NCBI RefSeq assembly: GCF_001712795.1
Contig: NZ_KV757606.1
Location: 1 to 34,867 of the forward strand
Source of the DNA: Nostoc sp. KVJ20
Lineage (GTDB): Bacteria > Cyanobacteriota > Cyanobacteriia > Cyanobacteriales > Nostocaceae
Reading direction: 5' to 3'
DNA length: 34,867 bases
A program made the position numbers and the translations under genes. This document shows, piece after piece, positions 27,854-34,867 of the stretch. Numbering within the stretch: position 1 is the first letter of the stretch; each line of letters begins with the position of its first letter. The notes under the pieces were generated by a model. The model was not told where the DNA came from. It saw only the letters and a program-made list of their open reading frames with translations, and searched no databases.

Positions 27854-28876
27854 ATGTCGAATCACTTTGCCCACGGTTATGCATTGTTAATTGGGGTTGG
27901 CAGAACAGCCGAATCTCGATATTCATTGCCTGTCACAGTTAAAGATGTGCAAGCCCTGAAAACAGTGTTAACCGATCCAAACTTGTGTGCCTATCTGGAT
28001 GATTCCGAACATATTCGCTTATTGCAGAATGAACAGACAACGCGCAGTGAAATTTTAGATGGATTAACGTGGTTAAAGGAAAAGGCTGCTGCCGATAAAG
28101 ATGCAACAATTGTAGTTTTTTACTCTGGTCATGGGTGCTTTGACTTATCAAGTCAATCTTATTATTTGCTGCAACATGACTTCAAATCCACAGACATTGC
28201 TAACACCGCCCTATCTGCCCAAGAATTTACTGAAGCTTTGCGGCAGATTCAAGCAAAGCGATTGTGGGTGGTAATTGATAGTTGCCATGCAGAGGGTATG
28301 GCTACTTCTAAAGGCGAACTACCTGCTGATTTTATCGCTACGGCATTGCCCAAGGGCGTAGTCGATGCCTTGAAGCAGGGCGAAGGACGCGCGGTGTTTA
28401 CGTCTTCCAGAGGCAATCAGGTTTCTTGGATACGTCCTGATAAAACCATGAGTCTCTATACTTATCATCTAATTGAGGCATTGCGGGGATCGGCTAATCA
28501 ACCAGGCGATTCCAAAGTTATGCTCTCAAATCTGATCAATCATTTGGGTAAAACCGTTCCAGAGAGCGCCAGAAACCAACGTCAGGCAGAACAGACTCCG
28601 TTTTTTGATACGGCGATGGAAGATTTTCCTATTGCCATGCTGCGGGGAGGGAAGGGACTACCAAACTCAACCCCAGTCGCAGATTTGCCTAGAGTGATGA
28701 GCAATCAAGAGGTTGTAACACCTGCATTGGCAATGGCACGTCGTTCACTAGCAATTTTAGAAGAGCAGGCTGCTGGATTTGGTAAGCTGCAAATGCCAGG
28801 TCATCTGAGAATTGAGCTAGAAGAAAAACGTCAAGAAGTGGCAAATCTTGAAGCTAGACTGCAAAAATCAGAGTAA
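27854..28876 (+). CDS. caspase-like protease (peptidase C14) with C-terminal adaptor domain
   Basis: A 340-residue prokaryotic caspase homologue. The catalytic dyad is visible: His93 in VVFYSGHGCF and Cys144 in VVIDSCHAEGM. The p20-like domain begins at YALLIGVG (9-16) and runs to about 235. After a linker (about 255-290), residues 292-340 form a helical segment (ARRSLAILEEQAAG, EEKRQEVANLEARL) homologous to residues 11-60 of the next gene product. Caspase homologues of cyanobacteria cleave after basic residues and are tied to stress or programmed cell death. Here the shared domain suggests recruitment by the NTPase. The following gene begins 19 bp later, so they are almost certainly co-transcribed. 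No signal peptide. Confidence 0.92.
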   Translation: MSNHFAHGYALLIGVGRTAESRYSLPVTVKDVQALKTVLTDPNLCAYLDDSEHIRLLQNEQTTRSEILDGLTWLKEKAAADKDATIVVFYSGHGCFDLSSQSYYLLQHDFKSTDIANTALSAQEFTEALRQIQAKRLWVVIDSCHAEGMATSKGELPADFIATALPKGVVDALKQGEGRAVFTSSRGNQVSWIRPDKTMSLYTYHLIEALRGSANQPGDSKVMLSNLINHLGKTVPESARNQRQAEQTPFFDTAMEDFPIAMLRGGKGLPNSTPVADLPRVMSNQEVVTPALAMARRSLAILEEQAAGFGKLQMPGHLRIELEEKRQEVANLEARLQKSE

Positions 28877-28895
28877 GTAATTCCCACAAGCTGCT

Positions 28896-31178
28896 ATGGA
28901 AGATCAAACAAACCTCGAACAAATGCTTTCTACCGCCCGTATGATACTGACGGTGTTGGAACAGCAGGCGGCAGGCTATACCAACTTGACTATTCCGGCT
29001 CATCTGAAGGTACAACTAGACGAGAAACGCCAGGAAGTCACTAGCCTAGAGGCGCGATTAAGCCAGTTACAGGGACAACGCCCCGCAAGCGTGCCTGATA
29101 ATCTGCCCCGCTATAACGATGTGTTTGTGGGACGAAAACAAGAAATCGCCCGTTGTTTGGAAGCACTTTCACCAGAGGAGCGCGGTTGGGGTGTGACGAT
29201 CGATGGTATTGGTGGTATGGGCAAAACGGCGTTAGCGCTGGAGGTAGCATACCTAGCCCGTAAGGAAGCCTTGTTTGATGCCTACCTGTTTGTTTCTGCC
29301 AAAACTACCTGGCTCTCAGCTGAAGGAGTGCGGGAAGAAACCCTCGCTCTGTCTTCTCTCGATAGCTTCTGCCGGGAATTTGCCAAGGGGTTGGGACAGA
29401 CAGACATTGTGAAAATGACTGATGCCACAGAACGCCGCCGCGCCCTTCTCGATGCTCTACGGGGACGGCGCACCCTATTAATTTGGGACAACTTGGAAAC
29501 TCTGAATGCAGAAGAACGCGATATGATTGCCGAGTTTTTGCGGAAACTGCCCACCCCCAACAAAGCCATCATCACCAGCCGCCGCCGCACTGGGGAAAGC
29601 GCCGTCACCATCCGCTTAGATCGTCTCTTAGAGACAGAAGCTTTGGAGTTAATGACAAAGAAGGGAGAGTCGCACTCCCGTCTAGCCCAGGAACTAAACG
29701 CCACAAAGCCAGAGATATTGACCGCTTTATATGAAGCCTCTGGTGGCAATCCCCTAGCACTAGATTGGACATTAGGACAGGTGGCACACAAAGGCTACTC
29801 TATCAGTGTTGCCCTAGAGCGGTTGCGGAATGCCGCCAAATCTGAGGATCTCTACGGGTTTCTGTTTGCCGATGCTGCCAAAACTCTCTCTAAAAATGAT
29901 CGCACAGTGCTGTCTGCCTTAGCTGTATTCCAGACACCAGGAACAAAAGCAGCACTAGTAGATGCTACAGATTTAGTCCTTACTGAAATTCAAGTTTCTT
30001 TAGAGCGGTTAGTCACTCTATCTTTGGTAAATGACTTGGATGGGGAACGCTTTGGACTGCACCCCCTCACCCGCTCCTATATTCGAGCAGCTATGGTTGG
30101 GACAGATACTATTACTATAGGGACGCAGCCGCTAGCGGGTGAAAATCGATTTGACTCTTTTATTCCAAAAGTTCTGAACTACTGGTTAGGCTACGCCCAG
30201 AAGTGGCTTGACTCTGCTGCCGAACGCAAAGTTCTGCGCTACTGGGTGGACTTTGCCCAGAAGTACGGAGGTGAGGGCAAAGATGCCTACAAAACATACG
30301 ACAAGCTGGAAGCCGAGTGGCAGAATCTAGAGGGCGTGGCAACAACCCTGCGGGAGATGGCAGGTATCCCCGGTGCATTGAAAGACCGACAGGCTGCCCA
30401 AATGCTCATCGATTTGGAAAACGCTTTGTATAACTTCCTCTTCTTTCGCGGCTACTGGGATGAGCGGGTGCGCTTGGGTGAGTGGCGATATCAGGCGGGA
30501 AAGGCGCTCGGTCAGTGGAGCGATGCTGGTTGGGGTGCTTATAATGCTGCCTTTATTTACTACAATCGTGCGGAGACTGATAGGGTAGCAAGTTGGTCGG
30601 TTCAGATGGCGGAGGCGATGGAGCGGGGTGGTAGTCGTCTGGAGAAGACTGTAGCAATCGGTTTGCAAGGACAGATTGCAACGCAACGCCAGGACTGGAA
30701 AGAGGCAGAGCGACTGCACCAGGAGAGATTAGCAATTTACCGAGAGTTAGGAGAGGAAGAACGTGAGGCGATCGCCCTCAACGATCTGGGAGGAGTTGTG
30801 CGATCGCAGGGACAACATGATCGCGCCGAGTCCTACTACAAGCAAGCGTTGGCGATACAAGAAAAACTGGGAAATAAAGCAAGCCAAGCAACTAATTGCG
30901 CCTGCTTGGGACTTCTAGCCCTTAACCGCGATCGCCCTTCAGAAGCCCGCGCCTGGTACGAGCGTGAGTTAGTGCTGGCGCAGGAAGTGAGACGGCAAGA
31001 CTTGCTGGCTAGCGCTCAAGTGGGTCTGGCGCGAGTTCTGGAGGAAGAGGGGCGCTACGCAGAGGCGCTACCGTTAGCACAGTCTGCCCTGGATATCCAA
31101 GAGCGTCTCCGCGATCAGGGCTTGGATTTTTCGCGCCGATTAGTTGAGCGGTTGCGGCGCAAGGCGGGGATGGAATAA
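28896..31178 (+). CDS. NB-ARC/TPR STAND NTPase (NLR-like) with N-terminal adaptor domain
   Basis: A 760-residue signal-transduction NTPase. Residues 11-60 match the C-terminus of the caspase gene product (AARMxL...LEQQAAG..., DEKRQEV). The NB-ARC core follows: VGRKQEI (78-84), Walker A GIGGMGKT (104-111), Walker B LLIWDNLE (194-201), ITSRRR (226-231), and GNPLALD (284-290), ending in a winged-helix part. A 20-residue near-duplication occurs around 425-460 (KVLNYWLGYAQKW / KVLRYWVDFAQKY). Residues about 585-745 form TPR repeats (LHQERLAIYRELG, YYKQALAIQEKLG, YAEALPLAQSALDIQERL). In this family the repeats sense a trigger and the NTPase oligomerises. The gene is visibly more GC-rich than its surroundings. 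Confidence 0.93.
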   Translation: MEDQTNLEQMLSTARMILTVLEQQAAGYTNLTIPAHLKVQLDEKRQEVTSLEARLSQLQGQRPASVPDNLPRYNDVFVGRKQEIARCLEALSPEERGWGVTIDGIGGMGKTALALEVAYLARKEALFDAYLFVSAKTTWLSAEGVREETLALSSLDSFCREFAKGLGQTDIVKMTDATERRRALLDALRGRRTLLIWDNLETLNAEERDMIAEFLRKLPTPNKAIITSRRRTGESAVTIRLDRLLETEALELMTKKGESHSRLAQELNATKPEILTALYEASGGNPLALDWTLGQVAHKGYSISVALERLRNAAKSEDLYGFLFADAAKTLSKNDRTVLSALAVFQTPGTKAALVDATDLVLTEIQVSLERLVTLSLVNDLDGERFGLHPLTRSYIRAAMVGTDTITIGTQPLAGENRFDSFIPKVLNYWLGYAQKWLDSAAERKVLRYWVDFAQKYGGEGKDAYKTYDKLEAEWQNLEGVATTLREMAGIPGALKDRQAAQMLIDLENALYNFLFFRGYWDERVRLGEWRYQAGKALGQWSDAGWGAYNAAFIYYNRAETDRVASWSVQMAEAMERGGSRLEKTVAIGLQGQIATQRQDWKEAERLHQERLAIYRELGEEEREAIALNDLGGVVRSQGQHDRAESYYKQALAIQEKLGNKASQATNCACLGLLALNRDRPSEARAWYERELVLAQEVRRQDLLASAQVGLARVLEEEGRYAEALPLAQSALDIQERLRDQGLDFSRRLVERLRRKAGME

Positions 31179-31197
31179 TTCGTAATTCGTAATTCGT
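31177..31197. repeat. three AATTCGT heptamer units at the STAND gene 3' end
   Basis: Exact 7-bp units beginning inside the stop codon of the NTPase gene and running on with AATTAATT. Same unit as the arrays at 32203-32256 and (reversed) 11048-11066. Confidence 0.75.
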
Positions 31198-31361
31198 AAT
31201 TAATTCAAGGTTTCACGTCTATGTGTAGTCCCAGACTCCCAATCTGTAGCCGTATCTTTGCGAAACTGATATGCCCCCAACGATAAGCGCTATAGTCTGA
31301 GGTAACTGTCACAAAGTAAGATTAACCCATCCATTCCATAATTTTGAATTTTAAATTTATT

Positions 31362-32198
31362 ATGACTAATTACACATTACAAGCAAGCCGAGAATGGTGG
31401 TCACAACAATGGCTAGACTTACTAGATTCCTATCGCTTTAAAAAGCGTTTAGAACGTGCGAGAAATTATGCTCGTCAAGGAAATGTTCTCAGCATTGAAT
31501 TTAAAGGTGCAAAAGTATTGGCTAGGGTGCAAGGTAGTGAAATCGAACCCTATAAAGTTTCCCTTTCCCTTGAACCATTTACTGATGAACAGTGGGGTTA
31601 TGTAATTGAAACCATGTCCCAAAGGGCAATTTTTGCTGCCAAGCTACTAGCAGGAGAAATGCCACAAAATATAGAAGAAGTTTTCACGGCTAATGGTCTT
31701 TCGATATTTCCTTTTACCCTTGGTGATGTCCAAAGTAAATGCTCTTGTCCTGATAAAGCAAATCCCTGTAAACACATTGGTGCGCTGTACTATCAGCTAG
31801 GCGATCGCTTCAGTGAAGACCCCTTTGTACTCTTTCAATTGCGTGGACGTACCAAAGAGCAAATTATCAGCGATTTGCGACAGTTACGTAGCGCCAAGAT
31901 TGAAACCCCTGCCACAGAAGCGCTTGATGTTCAACAGTCAATTCCTAATACCAAGTACTCGGTAAAAATTGAATCTTTCTGGCAATATAATGAGCCACTA
32001 GAGTCATCTTTGGTAGTGATTGTGCCCTCCAGCAGTGAGACAATATTAGATGTACTGGAAGCGATTCCCCTAGCAAAAGAAGAGGAAAATACAGTAAATT
32101 CTACATCGAGTGATGTGGTAATGAAATATTTGAATACCCTTTACAGAGATGTAAGCCAGAAGGCTGTTTTAGCAGCGATGAATGTGGGAGGAAGTTGA
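31362..32198 (+). CDS. SWIM zinc-finger protein, probable SNF2 helicase partner
   Basis: A 278-residue protein with a SWIM zinc finger (CxCx(n)CxH: SKCSCPDKANPCKHIGALYY, about 125-144). It lies between an N-terminal domain beginning WWSQQWLDLLDSYRFKKR and a C-terminal variable part. SWIM proteins of this length accompany SNF2 helicases in many bacteria and probably bind DNA or the helicase. The ATG at 31362 is preferred over an upstream in-frame TTG at 31344 because the protein then starts at the conserved MTNYTLQASREWW. Its gene is 3.8 kb from the SNF2 gene (24291-27581), with the caspase-STAND pair in between. No strong Shine-Dalgarno is seen. Confidence 0.88.
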   Translation: MTNYTLQASREWWSQQWLDLLDSYRFKKRLERARNYARQGNVLSIEFKGAKVLARVQGSEIEPYKVSLSLEPFTDEQWGYVIETMSQRAIFAAKLLAGEMPQNIEEVFTANGLSIFPFTLGDVQSKCSCPDKANPCKHIGALYYQLGDRFSEDPFVLFQLRGRTKEQIISDLRQLRSAKIETPATEALDVQQSIPNTKYSVKIESFWQYNEPLESSLVVIVPSSSETILDVLEAIPLAKEEENTVNSTSSDVVMKYLNTLYRDVSQKAVLAAMNVGGS

Positions 32199-32202
32199 TC
32201 AT

Positions 32203-32256
32203 AATTCGTAATTCGTAATGGGCTATGCCCCGCTACGCTAACGTAATTCGTAATTA
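32203..32256. repeat. AATTCGT heptamer array split by a 24-nt small dispersed repeat
   Basis: TAATTCGTAATTCGTAAT (32202-32219) is followed by a GC-rich insert at 32220-32243 (GGCTATGCCCCGCTACGCTA, then ACG), after which the heptamer resumes (TAATTCGTAATTATG). The insert resembles the small dispersed repeats of heterocystous cyanobacteria. The array runs into the last codons of the Uma2 gene. Confidence 0.7.
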
Positions 32257-32898
32257 TGAATTAGGTTGATTGGGTAGTTCAATCTTCACCCACTTCCGCA
32301 CTGCCCGACGAATTGCCCGTCTGCCATCTGCCCGATTTTGCTCAATCAGTTTTGGCAAATCCCGAATAGCTAAAGTAGGAAATACTAAACTGTTCTCTGA
32401 TTCGACATATTCTCCATCTTGCAGGTGATAAATCTTTAGTTCACCGGAGTCATAACACCAGAGTTCTGGTACTCCCAGGCGGGCATAAATGGGAAAACGA
32501 TTTAAAGACTTACTGGTAATATCAATTTCCAGTGCCAAATCAGGTGGTGGGTCTTGTTTCAAATCCAGATCCAATCTACCCCGAACCGTAGCTTCATTCT
32601 GAAAATAGAAGCAGTTATCTGACTCTACCCCTGCCATTCGGCTTTCTCGCTTCCAAGTAGTCGAGCCATAACTTTCATAGTCTATAGCCAACTCTTCAGC
32701 GATGTCTTGAACTGCAATACTAATTACTTCTTTGTAATATTCGTGTTCTGATAAAGGTATCATAATTTCCAAAGTAGTGCGATCGTAAGCTAACCTTGCT
32801 GCCCGATGCTCTCCTAAGTCTTTTAGAAGATTTTCAAACTGTTGCCAGCTAATGTCATAAAGCATTACTCGGTCTGCTCGATTCTTGGCGACTGTCAT
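32254..32898 (-). CDS. Uma2 family (DUF820) putative endonuclease
   Basis: Second Uma2 nuclease of the window, 214 residues. It shares the pattern of the first: DISWQQFENLLKDLGEH, LEIMIPLSEHE, active-site-type PDLALEIDITSKS and VPELWCYDSGELKIYHL. The ATG at 32898 is well supported, with GGAG 9 nt upstream. It follows the PCP_red gene by 21 bp on the same strand, so the two are probably one transcript. A basic tail (RRAIRRAVRKWVKIELP) follows the core. Its biological target is unknown, as for the whole family, and the two window copies are clearly paralogues rather than a recent duplication. Confidence 0.88.
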   Translation of the reverse strand: MTVAKNRADRVMLYDISWQQFENLLKDLGEHRAARLAYDRTTLEIMIPLSEHEYYKEVISIAVQDIAEELAIDYESYGSTTWKRESRMAGVESDNCFYFQNEATVRGRLDLDLKQDPPPDLALEIDITSKSLNRFPIYARLGVPELWCYDSGELKIYHLQDGEYVESENSLVFPTLAIRDLPKLIEQNRADGRRAIRRAVRKWVKIELPNQPNS

Positions 32899-32919
32899 TG
32901 TTACGATCTCCAGAATATT

Positions 32920-33105
32920 TTATTGTCCAAACTCAAGCCTAGCCTGTTCTACCAAATCAGCCGTCACAACCTCTTGTCCTGCTTCACGAGCCAGCTGTTC
33001 AATTCTAGCTTTAGCTTGAGAGCGGACAAAAAAAGGAATATTTTGCAATTTTTCTTTAGCTTCAGATGTCCATCGCAAAGCATCAATAAAATTGGAATCG
33101 CTCAT
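32920..33105 (-). CDS. stand-alone PCP_red domain protein
   Basis: A 61-residue protein that is essentially one PCP_red domain, the module at the C-terminus of the ChlB/BchB subunit of light-independent protochlorophyllide reductase. The characteristic signature is W-T-x-E-A-x-x-x-L-x-x-I-P-F-F-V-R, seen here as [19 protein letters not shown], followed by [18 protein letters not shown]. The start ATG at 33105 gives a tight single-domain protein. It sits downstream of psbC but beyond an intrinsic terminator, so it has its own expression, and is followed by the Uma2 gene. What a lone PCP_red protein does is not established. A regulatory or assembly role is possible. Confidence 0.85.
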   Translation of the reverse strand: MSDSNFIDALRWTSEAKEKLQNIPFFVRSQAKARIEQLAREAGQEVVTADLVEQARLEFGQ

Positions 33106-33147
33106 AGTATTAATTACCGTTTAATCACTAGATTACTAATTTTCCTA

Positions 33148-33178
33148 TAAAAAAAGCCCTTGCTTTTACGCAAGAGCT
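33148..33178 (-). terminator. intrinsic terminator of psbD-psbC
   Basis: On the minus strand AGCTCTTGC (33178-33170) pairs with GCAAGGGCT (33163-33155) with one G-U pair and a 6-nt loop, followed directly by seven U residues. It lies about 43 bp after the psbC stop, an ideal position and form. Confidence 0.9.
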
Positions 33179-33220
33179 TTTAGACTATTTGATTGTCAGT
33201 GATGAGATAAACTTTACAAC

Positions 33221-34867
<1,647 letters not shown>

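Noticed and set aside
29041..30735. Several antisense ORFs in the STAND gene
   Set aside because: They are shadows of the GC-rich coding strand; they have no family features.

Overview
The window is chromosomal DNA of a filamentous, probably heterocystous cyanobacterium of the Nostoc/Anabaena/Calothrix type. Evidence: a psbD-psbC photosystem II pair with the usual overlapping start, an LL-diaminopimelate aminotransferase, a stand-alone PCP_red-domain protein, many HIP1 sites (GCGATCGC), several tandem arrays of 7-bp units, and dispersed palindromic repeats in the spacers and even inside genes. No tRNA, rRNA, CRISPR array, transposase or phage gene was seen.

Layout. 0.4-4.6 kb (minus strand): aspS, a chloramphenicol-phosphotransferase-like kinase, an acidic conserved hypothetical and an HtpX-type protease. 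4.6-5.7 kb: gene-free repeat cluster with a 208-bp MITE-like element nested in another repeat. 5.7-9.2 kb: an MFS permease and, on the opposite strand, a fused two-RCK potassium-channel-like protein. 9.2-12.4 kb: a fluoride-response operon, made of a fluoride (crcB-type) riboswitch, a cation/proton antiporter with a C-terminal universal-stress domain, and a CLC-F type fluoride/proton antiporter. 12.5-20.8 kb: housekeeping and accessory genes (gene remnant, Uma2 nuclease, dapL with a terminator-like hairpin in its leader, a type II NADH dehydrogenase, a DUF4349 lipoprotein, ilvC, a SET-domain protein, and a DMT exporter preceded by a 46-codon ORF that overlaps it). 21.3-24.1 kb: pnp and a GNAT acetyltransferase.

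24.3-32.2 kb is the most interesting block. A large SNF2-family helicase and a SWIM zinc-finger protein, a pair usually found together, are separated by a two-gene unit: a caspase-like (peptidase C14) protein and an NB-ARC/TPR STAND NTPase. The C-terminal 50 residues of the caspase and the N-terminal 60 of the NTPase are homologous (26 of 50 identical by eye). They look like a matched homotypic adaptor that would recruit the protease to the NLR-like sensor, as in cyanobacterial conflict or programmed-death systems.

32.2-34.9 kb (minus strand): a second Uma2 nuclease downstream of the PCP_red protein, an intrinsic terminator, psbC, and the 3' end of psbD running off the window.

The two strongest systems are the fluoride operon, for which a translational on-switch model can be drawn from the leader, and the caspase-STAND pair.
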